Assembly: GCF_020873915.1 (NCBI RefSeq)
Contig: NZ_JAHWGP010000024.1
Location: 58,927 to 122,926, forward strand
Length of the DNA: 64,000 nt
Direction of reading: 5' to 3'
From: Streptomyces sp. DH5
Lineage (GTDB): Bacteria; Actinomycetota; Actinomycetes; Streptomycetales; Streptomycetaceae
The first letter of the stretch is position 1. Each line of letters opens with the position of its first letter. Shown here in pieces: positions 1-9,704 of the stretch. The translations under genes and the position numbers were made by a program. The notes beneath the pieces are model-generated. The model saw only the letters and a list, made by a program, of their open reading frames with translations, ran no database searches and had not been told where the DNA came from.

Positions 1-200
1 CGCGGTGACGTCGCACAGTGCACGACCGTGTCCACGCCCGTGACGGCCTCGTCCAGCACCCGCCCGCCCTCCCGCAGGTCTACCGCGTACGGCCGTGACT
101 TCCGGCTGAGCACGCGCACCTCGTGCCCGGCCGCCCGCAGCCGCTCGCAGACATGCCGGCCGAGGGTTCCGGTACCACCGGTCACCAGGATCGTGGTCAT
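1..200 (-). CDS. NAD(P)-binding NmrA/epimerase-like protein (partial, N-terminus only)
   Basis: Only the first 66 codons are inside the window; the gene runs off the left edge. Translation from the ATG at 200 begins MTTILVTGGTGTLGRHVCER, which carries the GxxGxxG dinucleotide-binding loop of an atypical short-chain dehydrogenase, followed by a basic stretch and TVVHCAT, the usual second Rossmann strand region of NmrA/epimerase-like proteins. It probably binds NAD(P)H; the substrate cannot be told from the visible part. It reads away from the chitinase terminator region. The family assignment is firm, the function is not. Confidence 0.8.
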   Translation of the reverse strand, partial: MTTILVTGGTGTLGRHVCERLRAAGHEVRVLSRKSRPYAVDLREGGRVLDEAVTGVDTVVHCATSP

Positions 201-358
201 GCTGTTCAGCCCCTTCGGACAACGGCGCTCCCCGACGGAGCACCCTTCGCAGCCGGGACGGATCGGCCACCGCCGGATGTGACACCGCCCGTGCCGCCCA
301 CAGCCGTACGCCGTCCAGCTTCGCCGGGTCCCGCGCCGCACGCATCCGCGCGTGGTGA

Positions 359-400
359 GGCCCGGCGGTGGGCAAGGGCCGTCGTCACCACCGCCGGGCC
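359..400 (-). terminator. Chitinase terminator hairpin
   Basis: A perfect 13-bp inverted repeat (359-371 with 388-400, 16-nt loop) lies just beyond the chitinase stop codon at 416. It has no T tract, which is common for Streptomyces terminators. The rest of 201-358 shows no gene. Confidence 0.65.
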
Positions 401-415
401 GGTCCTGAACGGAGG

Positions 416-2749
416 TCAGCAGGGCCCCTGGTCCCGCCACACTCCCCATTCGCCGGTGGTTCCGGGCTCCTCACCCTTCGTCCACCACTGCGCCTTCCAC
501 AGGCGCCCCTCGTGGGAGACCACGCTGCTCCCGCCGTACGCGGTCGCCGGGTCCCAGGCCGGCTGCGCGCAGTCCCCGCCCTCACCGGGGGGTGTCGTCG
601 GCGGGTCGGCCGGGGTGCTCCCGCCGCCCGGTTGCACGACCGTGGTGCCGCGCGCCAGGTCCCCGGCCAGGGCGTACGTCTTCCCGCCGAACGTCACCGT
701 CCAGTTCGACGGCGTCGACACCGGCAGGTAGTAGACCAGGTCCAGTTCCACCGACGCGCCCGGCGCCAGCGACTGCCAGGCCGGCAGTTTCAGCGACACC
801 CGGTGGTGGTCGCCGTCGAGTCCGCCCACGTTGTCGCCCGTGTGGCCGGAGCTGATCACCGTGGTGCCCCAGCCGGACTGGTCCTTGGCGTTGGCGGGTG
901 CCGAGGTGCCGTAGTCGAAGCGGAACTCGGTGCCGCCGGGCAGGGCCGACGAGGTGTTGTTGGTGATCCTCAGCTTGGGGCTGATCGGGTAGTTGGAGTC
1001 GCCGAGCGGGAACTGCCCGAAGTCGACGTCGATGTCCAGCGCCTCGGACGGCATCTGCGTCGTCGCCCGCGTCGCGCCGTACGGAGCGGCGGCCTTGAAC
1101 TTCTCGTACATCGCCGTGGTCAGCGTGGAGCCGGGCTCGTACTGTCCCGAGGCCGCGTTCCAGTCGTAGTCGCCGGCCAGCTCCCACACCATCGTGCCGC
1201 CGATGCCGCGGTCCACGACGTAGTCCGCCTTGGCCTTCACGGACTGCTCGTCCTCGGTGGACAGGAACACCTTCTTCTCGGCGTTCCACAGCCAGGGCGC
1301 CACCAGCGTGGAGTCGTACTTGCGGGCATAGGTGCCGGTCAGGCGCGTGCCGGCCGGGAAACCGTAGTCGGTGACGTAGTCCCCGACGACGCCCTTCTCC
1401 AGGTTCTTGGCGTGCCACATCGGGTTGGAACCGGCAGGTGACTCCTTGCCACCGGTGTCCAGGTCGTGCCACAGGTTGTCGATGCCGGTCGCGCCGTCAC
1501 CGCACTTGGTCAGTCCGGAGCCCGCCGGACAGTCCGTCGAGGGCGCCTTGCCCCACAGTCCGTCCGTACCGCCGGTGACGTTCTTGAACCCGCGTGTGTA
1601 GTACGGCAGTCCGATGTTGATGCGGCCGGCCGGCATCGAGCCGCGGAAGTAGTGGTACGCCCAGTCGGTGTTGAGGTACCCGATGCCCCCGTACTGGGAG
1701 GTCGTGTAGACGCCGGCGGCGGCCAGTTCGGCGTCCTTGCCGTCGTCGAAGAGCGAGGCGTTCGGGCCGACGTACTCGTTCCAGGCGCCATGCAGGTCGT
1801 ACGACATGATGTTGACGTAGTCCAGGTACTTCTGGACCTGGAAGGTCTCCATGCCGCGCAGCAGGTAGCCGGACGAGGGGGCCGCCACCGTCAGCAGGTA
1901 GTGCTTTCCGTCGGCCGCCCCCGCGCGGTCCAGCTTCTCGCGCAGCGTCTTCATCAGTGCCGCGTACCCCTTGACCAGACCGGCGCGGCGGCCGTTGGCG
2001 AACGACCAGTCGAGCGGGTTGCCCGCGTCCTTCATCGTCGTCGGGTACTCGTAGTCGATGTCGACACCGTTGAAGCCGTACGTCCGGATGAAGTCGACCG
2101 CCGAGTCGGCGAACGTGTCGATGCCGGCCTGGTTGACCGAGCCGTCGGCGTGGGTGGCCATGGAGTAGAAGCCGCCGGAGTCCACGCGCTTCCCGCTGTC
2201 GTCGAAGTAGCCGCCCGTCTCGGCCCAACCGCCCACGGAGATCAGCGTCTTGACGTCCGGGTGCTGCTTCTTGAACTTGGTCAGCTGGTTGAAGTGCCCC
2301 TTGTAGGGCAGAGCCGGGTCCATCTCCGCACCGGGGACGCCCGGCCAGGTCATCCCGGTCGCCGGGTTGGCGGCGCCGTCCGTGCCGACGGAGAGCTTGT
2401 TGCCCTTGTCGACGTGCGCGAACGCGTAGTTGATGTGGGTGATCCGGTCCCAGGGGATGTCGGACGCCAGGTAGGCGGGCTTGCCGTCCTTGCCGTGGCG
2501 CCAGCCGGTGAAGTAGCCGATCACCCGGCGCTGGTGGTCGGAGCCCATCTTCTCCCGCCCGGCCGAGTCGTACACCGAGCAGTAGGGGACGTCGACGCCC
2601 GGCGTCGAGTAGAGGCCGTCGGGACGGCACGACTCCTGGCCGGCGGCGTGGGAGACGGTCGCGGGCAGGGAGGTGAGCAGCAGACCCGCGACGGCGGCGG
2701 CGGAAGCGAGCAGCGCGTATCTCGCTCCGGGGTGTGAGGGGGACGGCAC
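416..2749 (-). CDS. Secreted GH18 chitinase with C-terminal chitin-binding domain
   Basis: Hydrolyses chitin outside the cell. The GTG start at 2749 is preceded by GAGAGG and begins a Sec-type signal peptide (about residues 1-36, ending near SHAAGQ). The GH18 barrel follows: VIGYFTGW strand 1, the strand-3 SVGGW motif and [10 protein letters not shown], which contains the catalytic Asp-x-Asp-x-Glu; only the far upstream Asp of the usual DGxDxDxE is Asn. [11 protein letters not shown] and [10 protein letters not shown] complete the fold. An immunoglobulin-like linker domain precedes a Gly/Pro linker and a C-terminal CBM5/12-type domain starting [12 protein letters not shown] and ending in GPC. 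Total 777 aa. A reading frame extends far upstream but has no signal there, so the internal GTG is preferred. Regulation by DasR or the chitin repeats is likely, see the promoter entry. Probably the counterpart of one of the many Streptomyces chitinases; I do not assign a letter. Confidence 0.93.
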   Translation of the reverse strand: MPSPSHPGARYALLASAAAVAGLLLTSLPATVSHAAGQESCRPDGLYSTPGVDVPYCSVYDSAGREKMGSDHQRRVIGYFTGWRHGKDGKPAYLASDIPWDRITHINYAFAHVDKGNKLSVGTDGAANPATGMTWPGVPGAEMDPALPYKGHFNQLTKFKKQHPDVKTLISVGGWAETGGYFDDSGKRVDSGGFYSMATHADGSVNQAGIDTFADSAVDFIRTYGFNGVDIDYEYPTTMKDAGNPLDWSFANGRRAGLVKGYAALMKTLREKLDRAGAADGKHYLLTVAAPSSGYLLRGMETFQVQKYLDYVNIMSYDLHGAWNEYVGPNASLFDDGKDAELAAAGVYTTSQYGGIGYLNTDWAYHYFRGSMPAGRINIGLPYYTRGFKNVTGGTDGLWGKAPSTDCPAGSGLTKCGDGATGIDNLWHDLDTGGKESPAGSNPMWHAKNLEKGVVGDYVTDYGFPAGTRLTGTYARKYDSTLVAPWLWNAEKKVFLSTEDEQSVKAKADYVVDRGIGGTMVWELAGDYDWNAASGQYEPGSTLTTAMYEKFKAAAPYGATRATTQMPSEALDIDVDFGQFPLGDSNYPISPKLRITNNTSSALPGGTEFRFDYGTSAPANAKDQSGWGTTVISSGHTGDNVGGLDGDHHRVSLKLPAWQSLAPGASVELDLVYYLPVSTPSNWTVTFGGKTYALAGDLARGTTVVQPGGGSTPADPPTTPPGEGGDCAQPAWDPATAYGGSSVVSHEGRLWKAQWWTKGEEPGTTGEWGVWRDQGPC

Positions 2750-2780
2750 AGTGGGTTCCTCTCCACGGAAGTTGGCTCGG

Positions 2781-2822
2781 ACCCTAAGAGGACTAGACCA
2801 CAGCGTCAATAGGTATGGACCA
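2781..2822 (-). promoter_or_regulatory. Chitinase promoter with two DasR-like direct repeats
   Basis: On the minus strand TTGACG (2804-2809) and TAGGGT (2781-2786) are 17 nt apart, a good vegetative-type promoter 32 nt upstream of the GTG. The spacer is filled by GTGGTCTAGTCC (2790-2801), and TTGGTCCATACC (2811-2822) lies just upstream of the -35, 21 nt away. Both match the 12-bp direct repeats of Streptomyces chitinase promoters and the DasR responsive element (core TGGTCTAGACCA). Known: DasR represses chitin and GlcNAc genes. Inferred: this chitinase is under the same control. Confidence 0.75.
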
Positions 2823-2975
2823 ATCCCATGCGCTCCCGAAAGCGGCGCGGCCGGACGGGATTTGCCCACCGTGCGACGCTCGGCACCCCCGACGTCACCC
2901 CCTGTGACCCACCCCACATCCCTCGCCCGCATGGAGGGCGCCCGGCCGTGGCACACTGACCCTGTACCAGTAGCA

Positions 2976-3102
2976 GCGCACTCCGGGGTCGGTGAAAGTC
3001 CGAACCGGCGGTTACAGTCCGCGACCCGGTCGCTTCCAGCGACCGGTTGACCAGGTGAAACTCCTGGACCGACGGTTAAAGTCCGGATGGGAGGCAGTGC
3101 GC
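2976..3102 (+). ncRNA. FMN riboswitch (RFN element)
   Basis: The segment carries the conserved RFN strings: GGTGAAAGTCCGAACCGGCG at its 5' side, GTGAAACTCCTGGACCGACG in the second half, and GTCCGGATGGGAGGCAGTGC at the 3' end. The outer helix P1 pairs GCGCACT (2976-2982) with AGTGCGC (3096-3102). It lies 145 nt upstream of ribE on the same strand, so it should lower rib operon expression when FMN is abundant. No obvious terminator with a T run follows; control may act on translation or by Rho. Confidence 0.95.
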
Positions 3103-3247
3103 GGCGGGCGGGCATCCATGCGCGCCGCCGTACCGGTTCGCCGTCGAGGCGAGCCCTGTCCGGCGTCGCTCCCGGTGTCTTCGCCCGTGCTCTGTCGTCA
3201 TCGGCAGCCCCGGAGTCCGTGCCCGAAGAGGCAGGAGGACCCGGGAA

Positions 3248-3862
3248 GTGTTCACCGGAATCGTCGAAGAGCTGGGCGAGGTCACCGCCGTCGAGACGCT
3301 CGACGACGCCTGTCGCTTCCGCCTGCGTGGCCCCGTCGTCACCGAGGGCGCCAAGCACGGCGACTCCATCGCCGTCAACGGCGTCTGCCTCACGGTGGTC
3401 GAGCACCGGGGCGACGAGTTCACCGCGGACGTGATGGCCGAGACCCTGAAGCGCTCCAGCCTCGGCGCACTTGCCGTCGGCTCCCGCGTCAACCTCGAAC
3501 GGCCGACGGCCGTGGGCTCCCGCCTGGGCGGCCACATCGTGCAGGGGCACGTCGACGGCACCGGGCAGATCCTCGGGCGCCGGCCGTCGGAGCACTGGGA
3601 GCTGGTGCGGATCTCGCTCCCGGCGGACCTCTCCCGCTACGTCGTGGAGAAGGGCTCCATCACCGTCGACGGCATCAGCCTCACCGTCGTCGACGCCGCC
3701 GCCGACCACTTCACCGTCAGCCTCATCCCCACCACCCTCGCCCTGACCACGCTCGGCATCAAGCAGCCCGGCGACCCGGTCAACCTCGAGGTGGACGTCA
3801 TCGCCAAGTACGTCGAGCGGATGCTCGGCGACCGCGCCACCGGTGAGGGGGAGGCCCGGTGA
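3248..3862 (+). CDS. ribE: Riboflavin synthase alpha subunit
   Basis: Dismutates two 6,7-dimethyl-8-ribityllumazine molecules into riboflavin and the diaminouracil. The 204-aa protein has the expected two lumazine-binding repeats: [12 protein letters not shown] opens the first (residues 1-97) and [12 protein letters not shown] lies in the second. The motif [12 protein letters not shown] recurs as [12 protein letters not shown], showing the internal duplication. The GTG start at 3248 follows AGGAGGAC. It is the first gene behind the FMN riboswitch, and its stop overlaps the start of ribM (GTGA), so the two are translationally coupled. Confidence 0.96.
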   Translation: MFTGIVEELGEVTAVETLDDACRFRLRGPVVTEGAKHGDSIAVNGVCLTVVEHRGDEFTADVMAETLKRSSLGALAVGSRVNLERPTAVGSRLGGHIVQGHVDGTGQILGRRPSEHWELVRISLPADLSRYVVEKGSITVDGISLTVVDAAADHFTVSLIPTTLALTTLGIKQPGDPVNLEVDVIAKYVERMLGDRATGEGEAR

Positions 3863-4500
3863 ACTGGCTCAACTCCGAGGCCTTCACCCTCTTCGGCCAG
3901 CACATCAAGTGGTCGGACATGATCGGCAACGTGATCGGGCTGGTCGCCCTCGCCCTCGGCTGGCGCCGCTCCATCTGGACCTGGCCCGCCCAGTTCGTCT
4001 CCGGGCTCATCCTCTTCGCCGCCTTCGCCACCGCCCACCTCTCCGGCAGCGCGGGCAAGCAGATCGTCGTCATGCTGGTCGCCTCCTGGGGCTTCTGGCA
4101 GTGGAACCGCGGCCGGCAGCAGGCGCAGGACGGGTCCATCGCCGTCCGCTTCGCGACCTGGCGCGAACGCGGCGCCCTGCTGACCGGGGCGGTACTCGGC
4201 ACCCTCGCCGTCGGCGGGCTGTTCACCCTCTACCCGTCCCTGTCCTGGGACCCCTGGCCGGACGCCTACATCTTCGTCGGCACGATCGTCGCCATGTACG
4301 CCCAGGCCCGCGGCATGGTCGAGTTCTGGTTCGCCTGGCTGCTGGTCGACCTGGTCGGCGTCCCGCTGAACTTCGCCAACGGATTCGCCTTCTCCGGCTT
4401 CGTCTACGTCATCTACGGCGCACTGGTCCTGTGGGGCCTGCGCGACTGGTGGCTGCGCTCCCGCGACGCGCGGCCCGCCCTGGAAGGAGCGCCGGCATGA
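3859..4500 (+). CDS. ribM: Riboflavin transporter, PnuC/PnuX family (RibM-like)
   Basis: A 213-aa integral membrane protein with about six or seven hydrophobic segments, among them [33 protein letters not shown] and [14 protein letters not shown]. It has the PnuC-type Trp-rich loops ([17 protein letters not shown]). Known: PnuX/RibM members lying inside FMN-riboswitch operons of actinobacteria import riboflavin and analogues such as roseoflavin, while true PnuC proteins import nicotinamide riboside. Its position between ribE and ribBA, with four-base overlaps on both sides, argues for riboflavin. The GTG start is fixed by the overlap with ribE. Confidence 0.9.
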   Translation: MNWLNSEAFTLFGQHIKWSDMIGNVIGLVALALGWRRSIWTWPAQFVSGLILFAAFATAHLSGSAGKQIVVMLVASWGFWQWNRGRQQAQDGSIAVRFATWRERGALLTGAVLGTLAVGGLFTLYPSLSWDPWPDAYIFVGTIVAMYAQARGMVEFWFAWLLVDLVGVPLNFANGFAFSGFVYVIYGALVLWGLRDWWLRSRDARPALEGAPA

Positions 4501-5867
4501 GCGCCCACCCGTCTCCCGCCACCACCCCGCACGAGGCTCCCCCGCAGCGGAAGGCATGGGGTGACCCCCATCGCGCCGCCCGCCCGGTCCCGTCGATCCT
4601 CTACGACACCGACGACCTCGACCTCCGGCTCGACCCCGTCGCCCAGGCCGTCGCCGACATCGCGGCGGGCCGGCCCGTCGTGGTCGTCGACGACGAGGAC
4701 CGCGAGAACGAGGGCGACCTCGTGATCGCCGCCGAGATGGCGACCGAGGAGATCGTCGCCTTCATGATGAGCGAGTGCCGTGGCCTGATCTGCGCCCCCA
4801 TGGAGGGCGACGAGCTGGACCGGCTGCGCCTCCCGCAGATGGTCGACGACAACACCGAGTCGATGAAGACCGCGTTCACCGTCTCCGTCGACGCCTCCTC
4901 CGCCCACGGCGTGACCACCGGCATCTCCGCCGCCGACCGCGCCACCACGCTCCGGCTGCTGGCGGGCGGCACCGCGGAGCCCGCCGACCTCGTCCGCCCC
5001 GGCCACGTCTTCCCGCTGCGCGCCCGCCCCGGCGGTGTGCTCGTGCGCGACGGCCACACCGAGGCCGCCGTCGACCTCGCACGCCTCGCCGGACTGCGCC
5101 CCGCCGGAGCCATCGTCGAGATCGCCGGCGAGGACGGCCGTATGCTGCGCCTGCCCGAACTCGTCCCGTTCGCCCGCAAGCACGGCCTGACGATCATCTC
5201 CATCGAAGACCTGATCGCCTACCGCCGCTCCGCCGAACCCACCGTCCGCCGCGAGGCCGAGGTCCGGCTGCCCACCTCCCACGGCGTCTTCACCGCGTAC
5301 GGCTACCGCTCCGCCGTCGACGGCGTCGAACACGTCGCCCTCGTCCACGGCGAGATCGGCGACGGCCGGGACGTCCTGGTCCGCGTCCACTCCGAGTGCC
5401 TCACCGGCGACGTCTTCGGCTCCCGCCGCTGCGACTGCGGCCCCCAGCTCGACGCCTCCCTCGACCGCATCCAGGCCGAGGGCCGCGGCGTCGTCGTCTA
5501 CCTGCGCGGACACGAGGGCCGCGGCATCGGCCTGATGTCCAAGCTGCGCGCCTACGAACTCCAGGAACGCGGCCGGGACACCCTCGACGCCAACCTCGAA
5601 CTCGGCCTTCCCGCCGACGCCCGCGACTACGGCGCCGGCGCGCAGATCCTCGCCGACCTCGGGGTGCGCGCCGTCCGCCTGATGACCAACAACCCCGACA
5701 AGTCCGACGCCCTCGCCCGCCACGGCATCGAGGTCCTGCGGCGCGAGCCGATGCCCGTCACCGCGAGCGAGCACAACCTCCGCTACCTGCGCACCAAGCG
5801 GGACCGGATGGGCCACGACCTGCCCTGGCTGGACACACCGACCGTGCCCGCCTGCGGCAACCAGTAA
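4497..5867 (+). CDS. ribBA: Bifunctional 3,4-DHBP synthase / GTP cyclohydrolase II
   Basis: Supplies both branches of riboflavin synthesis. Residues about 45-245 form the DHBP synthase domain with the acidic metal-binding loop [13 protein letters not shown] and the [12 protein letters not shown] segment. Residues about 250-450 form GTP cyclohydrolase II with the zinc cysteines in [20 protein letters not shown] and the catalytic loop [12 protein letters not shown]. Length (456 aa) is typical of the fusion. The ATG at 4497 overlaps the ribM stop; an open frame runs further upstream but lies over ribM and is not used. The first ~40 residues are Pro/Ala-rich and probably disordered. Confidence 0.95.
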   Translation: MSAHPSPATTPHEAPPQRKAWGDPHRAARPVPSILYDTDDLDLRLDPVAQAVADIAAGRPVVVVDDEDRENEGDLVIAAEMATEEIVAFMMSECRGLICAPMEGDELDRLRLPQMVDDNTESMKTAFTVSVDASSAHGVTTGISAADRATTLRLLAGGTAEPADLVRPGHVFPLRARPGGVLVRDGHTEAAVDLARLAGLRPAGAIVEIAGEDGRMLRLPELVPFARKHGLTIISIEDLIAYRRSAEPTVRREAEVRLPTSHGVFTAYGYRSAVDGVEHVALVHGEIGDGRDVLVRVHSECLTGDVFGSRRCDCGPQLDASLDRIQAEGRGVVVYLRGHEGRGIGLMSKLRAYELQERGRDTLDANLELGLPADARDYGAGAQILADLGVRAVRLMTNNPDKSDALARHGIEVLRREPMPVTASEHNLRYLRTKRDRMGHDLPWLDTPTVPACGNQ

Positions 5868-5884
5868 GAGAACCGAGGAGAGAC

Positions 5885-6370
5885 GTGAGCGGCAAGGGTG
5901 CACCGGAGCTGTCCGTACGCAATGTGGGGGACCTGCGGGTCGCCGTCATCGCGGCGCAGTGGCACGAGAAGGTGATGGACGGACTGGTCGACGGCGCCCT
6001 GCGCGCCCTGCACGACCTCGGCATCGACGAGCCGACCCTGCTCCGGGTCCCCGGCAGCTGGGAACTCCCCGTCGTCGCCAAGGTCCTGGCCGGCCGCGGC
6101 TACGACGCCGTGGTCGCCCTCGGCGTCGTGATCCGGGGCGGCACGCCCCACTTCGACTACGTGTGCCAGGGCGTCACCCAGGGCCTCACCCAGGTCTCGG
6201 TCGACACCGGCGTGCCCGTCGGCTTCGGCGTGCTCACCTGCGACACCGAGGAGCAGGCCCTGGACCGCGCCGGACTGGAGGGCTCCAGCGAGGACAAGGG
6301 CCACGAGGCGGTCACCGCGGCCGTGGCGACCGCGGCCTGCCTGCGCTCGGTATCCGAACCCTGGCGGTGA
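5885..6370 (+). CDS. ribH: 6,7-dimethyl-8-ribityllumazine synthase
   Basis: Condenses DHBP with the ribitylamino-uracil to give lumazine, the substrate of RibE. The 161-aa protein shows [12 protein letters not shown], the [20 protein letters not shown] substrate loop and [15 protein letters not shown], all landmarks of the family. The GTG at 5885 is preceded by GAGGAG. It ends the rib operon 17 nt after ribBA. The next gene (hisE) begins only 34 nt later, so read-through from riboflavin into histidine genes is possible. Confidence 0.95.
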   Translation: MSGKGAPELSVRNVGDLRVAVIAAQWHEKVMDGLVDGALRALHDLGIDEPTLLRVPGSWELPVVAKVLAGRGYDAVVALGVVIRGGTPHFDYVCQGVTQGLTQVSVDTGVPVGFGVLTCDTEEQALDRAGLEGSSEDKGHEAVTAAVATAACLRSVSEPWR

Positions 6371-6404
6371 GCAGTCCCCGTCAGCGCGTAGGGTAAGGAC
6401 CACC

Positions 6405-6677
6405 ATGGCCAAGAAGACGTTCGAGGAGCTCTTCACCGAGCTCCAGCACAAGGCAGCCCACGGCGACCCCGCCACCTCCCGCACCGCCGAGCTGGTCGAC
6501 AAGGGCGTCCATGCCATCGGCAAGAAGGTCGTCGAGGAGGCCGCCGAGGTATGGATGGCCGCCGAGTACGAGGGCAAGGACGCGGCAGCCGAGGAGATCT
6601 CCCAGCTGCTCTACCACGTCCAGGTGATGATGGTCGCCCGCGGCATCTCCCTCGACGACGTCTACGCCCACCTGTAA
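6405..6677 (+). CDS. hisE: Phosphoribosyl-ATP pyrophosphatase
   Basis: Second step of histidine synthesis: removes pyrophosphate from phosphoribosyl-ATP. The 90-aa protein is a stand-alone HisE of all-alpha MazG-like fold, with the metal-binding helix [11 protein letters not shown] and the Glu/Asp-rich [14 protein letters not shown] helix. The N-terminus [10 protein letters not shown] is typical of actinobacterial HisE. A possible -10 (TAGGGT, 6389-6394) sits just before the gene but without a good -35. It is followed by hisG after 47 nt. Confidence 0.95.
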   Translation: MAKKTFEELFTELQHKAAHGDPATSRTAELVDKGVHAIGKKVVEEAAEVWMAAEYEGKDAAAEEISQLLYHVQVMMVARGISLDDVYAHL

Positions 6678-6724
6678 ACCCCGCGCCCCGCGACACACCC
6701 CTCCACACGAAGGAAGCCGACCTC

Positions 6725-7588
6725 ATGCTGCGCATCGCCGTCCCCAACAAGGGTTCCCTGTCAGGCCCCGCGGGGGAGATGCTGCATGAGGCCGGCTACC
6801 AGCAGCGCCGCGAGTCCAAGGAACTGCGGATCGTCGACCCGACGAACGAGGTCGAGTTCTTCTACCTCCGCCCGCGCGACATCGCGATCTACGTCTCCTC
6901 CGGCAAGCTCGACATCGGCATCACCGGCCGTGACCTGCTCGTCGACTCCGGCGCCGACGCCGAGGAGATCCTCCCGCTCGGCTTCGCCCGCTCCACCTTC
7001 CGCTTCGCCGCCAAGCCCGGCACCGCGACCGGCATGGCCGACCTCGCCGGCCGCACGGTCGCCACCTCCTACGAGGGGATCGTCGCGGGGCACCTCGCCG
7101 ACCACGGCGTCGACGCCTCCGTCGTCCACCTCGACGGAGCCGTCGAGACCGCCATCGAACTGGGCGTCGCCGAGGTCATCGCCGACGTCGTCGAGACCGG
7201 CACCTCACTGCGCAACGCGGGCCTGGAGGTCTTCGGCGAGCCGATCATGAAGTCCGAGGCCGTCGTCATCCGCCGCACCGGCGCCTCCGCCGACGCCGAC
7301 GAGACCGTCGAGACCAAGGTGCAGCAGTTCCTGCGCCGCCTCCAGGGCGTCCTCGTCGCCCGGACGTACGTGATGATGGACTACGACTGCCGGGTCGAGC
7401 AGCTGGAGAAGGCCGTCGCGCTCACCCCGGGCCTGGAGTCCCCGACCGTGTCCCCGCTGCACAACGAGGGCTGGGTCGCCGTCCGCGCGATGGTCCCCGC
7501 CAAGGAAGCGCAGCGGATCATGGACGACCTCTACGACATCGGCGCCCGCGCCATCCTCACCACGGCCATCCACGCCTGCCGCCTCTGA
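6725..7588 (+). CDS. hisG: ATP phosphoribosyltransferase, long form
   Basis: First, committed step of histidine synthesis, joining ATP and PRPP. The protein starts MLRIAVPNKGSLSGPAGEML, has the DIGITGRDLL phosphate-binding loop, and the PRPP motif region DVVETGTSLRNAGL. At 287 aa it is the long form with the C-terminal ACT-like regulatory domain (residues about 210-287), so it does not need HisZ and is probably inhibited by histidine. The ATG at 6725 follows GAAGGA. It forms a pair with hisE; the remaining his genes are elsewhere. Confidence 0.95.
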   Translation: MLRIAVPNKGSLSGPAGEMLHEAGYQQRRESKELRIVDPTNEVEFFYLRPRDIAIYVSSGKLDIGITGRDLLVDSGADAEEILPLGFARSTFRFAAKPGTATGMADLAGRTVATSYEGIVAGHLADHGVDASVVHLDGAVETAIELGVAEVIADVVETGTSLRNAGLEVFGEPIMKSEAVVIRRTGASADADETVETKVQQFLRRLQGVLVARTYVMMDYDCRVEQLEKAVALTPGLESPTVSPLHNEGWVAVRAMVPAKEAQRIMDDLYDIGARAILTTAIHACRL

Positions 7589-7607
7589 CCGGCCCCGGAG
7601 CACCCCC

Positions 7608-8078
7608 ATGTCGGAATCCACGCCGGGCCCCCTGCCCGCCCTGCCCGTCACCTTCCGCCCCGCCCGCACCCGGGCGGTACTGCTCACGGTCGGCACCGCG
7701 CTGTTCGTGGTCGTCTCCCTCGTCGGACTGCTGCTGAAGCAACTCGGCCCGGGGGAGCGGATCAGCTTCGTGTTCACGGCCGCCCTGCTGGCCGGCGTGC
7801 TGTTCCTGCTGGCCCGGCCGAAGGCGGTCGCGGACGAGGACGGTGTCACCGTCGTCAACATCGTGAGCCGGCGTCGCCTGGAGTGGGCGCAGATCCTTCG
7901 GGTGAACCTCCGCCCGGGTGATCCCTGGGTCTTCCTCGACCTCAGCGACGGCACCAGCATGCCCGTACTCGGCATCCAGCCGGGCATCGCCAAGGCGCGC
8001 GCAGTCGCCGACGCACGCGCGCTGCGGGCCCTCGCCGAGGCCCGCAGCGCGGCCCGGCCCGGAACGGCACGGGACTGA
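7608..8078 (+). CDS. Membrane-anchored bacterial PH-domain protein
   Basis: A 156-aa protein with two close transmembrane segments (AVLLTVGTALFVVVSLVGLL and SFVFTAALLAGVLFLLA) followed by a cytosolic module that looks like a bacterial PH domain: it reads VADEDGVTVVNIVSRRRLEW then WVFLDLSDGTSMPVLGIQ. Such proteins are widespread and mostly of unknown role. It follows hisG by 19 nt, and the pairing of hisG with a small PH membrane protein is, to my memory, common in Streptomyces; the functional reason is unknown. Confidence 0.85.
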   Translation: MSESTPGPLPALPVTFRPARTRAVLLTVGTALFVVVSLVGLLLKQLGPGERISFVFTAALLAGVLFLLARPKAVADEDGVTVVNIVSRRRLEWAQILRVNLRPGDPWVFLDLSDGTSMPVLGIQPGIAKARAVADARALRALAEARSAARPGTARD

Positions 8079-8186
8079 CCCCGGCCACCACCGCGCACCG
8101 CTCGCCGCGCCCCGTACGGGTGACGGACCGGGGAAGCACCGGGGGCGTCCGTCTGCCGCGGTCGCCCATGTCTTGATTAATCTGGT

Positions 8187-8217
8187 GGGCGAAGGCGCGA
8201 CGACCGCGCCTTCGCCC
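8187..8217 (+). terminator. Terminator hairpin after the hisE-hisG operon
   Basis: Perfect 13-bp stem GGGCGAAGGCGCG / CGCGCCTTCGCCC with a 5-nt ACGAC loop, 109 nt after the PH-domain gene. There is no T tract. It lies between two codirectional units. The interval 8079-8372 holds no gene I can support. Confidence 0.65.
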
Positions 8218-8372
8218 CTGCCGCCCCGCCCGGTGGCCCAGGGGCTCCTGCTGACCGAGGAGTGACCCTCTCCGGCGATGGACGGATCGTCCTGTAGTAC
8301 CTGCGCCGCCCCCTGCCGACAGAGCGCGGACCCGTGCCACCGGGTTCACGCGCATGCGGAGGCGGCGGCATC

Positions 8373-9704
8373 ATGACCACCCCCCTGCTGCTCCTGGCAG
8401 CGGCCTTCCTGCTGATCCTGGCCAACGGATTCTTCGTGGCCGCCGAGTTCGGTCTCGTCACCGTCGAGCGGCCGGACGCCGAACGGGCCGCCGCGGCCGG
8501 TGACCGGCGCGCCCGCCGGGTCGTCGAGTCGCTGAGGGAACTGTCCTTCCAGCTCTCCGGCACCCAGCTCGGCATCACCCTCACCTCCCTCGTCGTCGGC
8601 ATGCTCGCCCAGCCGGCGCTCGCCGCCCTGCTGCACGGCCCCTTCACCGGCATCGGCATACCCGGGGGCGCGGTCCCCGGCGCCGCCGTCGTCGTCGGCA
8701 TGCTGCTGGCCTCGGCCGTGCAGATGGTGATCGGCGAACTCGTGCCCAAGAACTGGGCGGTGTCCCGCCCGCTGCAGGTCGCCCGCTTCGTGGCCGGCCC
8801 CCAGCACGCGTTCGCCCGCCTGTTCCGCCCGGTCATCGCCGGGCTGAACGCCGTCGCCAACCATCTGGTGCGCGCCCTGGGCTTCGAGCCCACCCAGGAG
8901 CTGGCCTCCGCCCGCACCCCCGGCGAACTCGTCTCCCTGGCCCGCCACTCCGCTCAGGCCGGCGCCCTGGAGCAGGACACGGCGGACCTCTTCGTCCGCA
9001 CCCTGTCCCTGGGCGAGCTGACCGCACAGCACGTCATGACCCCACGCGTGAAGGTCAGCGCCCTGCACGCGTCGGCGACCGCCGAGGACGTGGTCAACCT
9101 GACCCGGGCCACCGGACTGTCCCGCTTCCCCGTGTACCGGGACCGCATCGACGAGATCGTCGGCATGGTCCACCTCAAGGACGCCCTCGCGGTGCCCGCG
9201 CCGGAGCGGCTGCGTACCCCCGCCGGCCGCATCGCCCGCCCGGCCCTGCTGATCCCCGAGACCCTTCCCGTACGGCCGCTGCTCACCCGGCTGCGCAGCG
9301 AACAGCCGATCGCGGTCGTCGTCGACGAGTACGGCGGCACGGCCGGGGTCGTCACGCTGGAGGACATCGTCGAGGAGATCGTCGGCGAGGTCCGCGACGA
9401 ACACGACGGACAGGACCTCCCCGAACTCGCCGCCGCCCCGCCGGAGGACGGGAACCCGGCCTGGGACGTCGACGGCGCCGTCCGCGTCGACGTGCTGCGC
9501 AGCATCGGCCTGAACGTGCCCGAGGGCCCCTACGAGACGGTGGCAGGACTCGTCGCCGGCCTGCTCGGCCGTATCCCGGCCGTCGGCGACCGTACGGACC
9601 TGCCCGGCTGGCGGCTGTCGGTGCGCAGGGTGGGCCACTACCGCGCCGAACGCGTACGCCTGGTCAGAACGGCTCCGCTGCCCCTGGTGGAGGTGGCCGG
9701 ATGA
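8373..9704 (+). CDS. CNNM/HlyC-CorC family membrane protein with CBS pair and CorC domain
   Basis: Predicted divalent-cation (Mg2+/Co2+) transporter or exporter. An N-terminal DUF21/CNNM membrane domain (residues 1-200) opens MTTPLLLLAAAFLLILANGF and contains the hallmark NGFFVAAEFGLVTV and LVPKNWAVSRPLQ. A CBS pair follows (VMTPRVKVSALHASATAEDV; VDEYGGTAGVVTLEDIVEEI), then a CorC/HlyC C-terminal domain ending near residue 440. The ATG at 8373 is chosen because GGAGG lies 10 nt upstream; a GTG 39 nt earlier gives an extension without a signal. It overlaps the next gene by 4 nt. Confidence 0.92.
   Translation: MTTPLLLLAAAFLLILANGFFVAAEFGLVTVERPDAERAAAAGDRRARRVVESLRELSFQLSGTQLGITLTSLVVGMLAQPALAALLHGPFTGIGIPGGAVPGAAVVVGMLLASAVQMVIGELVPKNWAVSRPLQVARFVAGPQHAFARLFRPVIAGLNAVANHLVRALGFEPTQELASARTPGELVSLARHSAQAGALEQDTADLFVRTLSLGELTAQHVMTPRVKVSALHASATAEDVVNLTRATGLSRFPVYRDRIDEIVGMVHLKDALAVPAPERLRTPAGRIARPALLIPETLPVRPLLTRLRSEQPIAVVVDEYGGTAGVVTLEDIVEEIVGEVRDEHDGQDLPELAAAPPEDGNPAWDVDGAVRVDVLRSIGLNVPEGPYETVAGLVAGLLGRIPAVGDRTDLPGWRLSVRRVGHYRAERVRLVRTAPLPLVEVAG

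Noticed and set aside
2750-3709. A 320-codon N-terminal extension of the chitinase
   Set aside because: It would run back over the riboswitch and ribE and would bury the signal peptide; the GTG at 2749 has a ribosome-binding site and a promoter just upstream.
8147-8265. Possible short peptide ending LINLVGEGATTAPSPLPPRP
   Set aside because: There is no good start codon in frame and the frame runs through the 8187-8217 hairpin; it is better explained as a terminator region.
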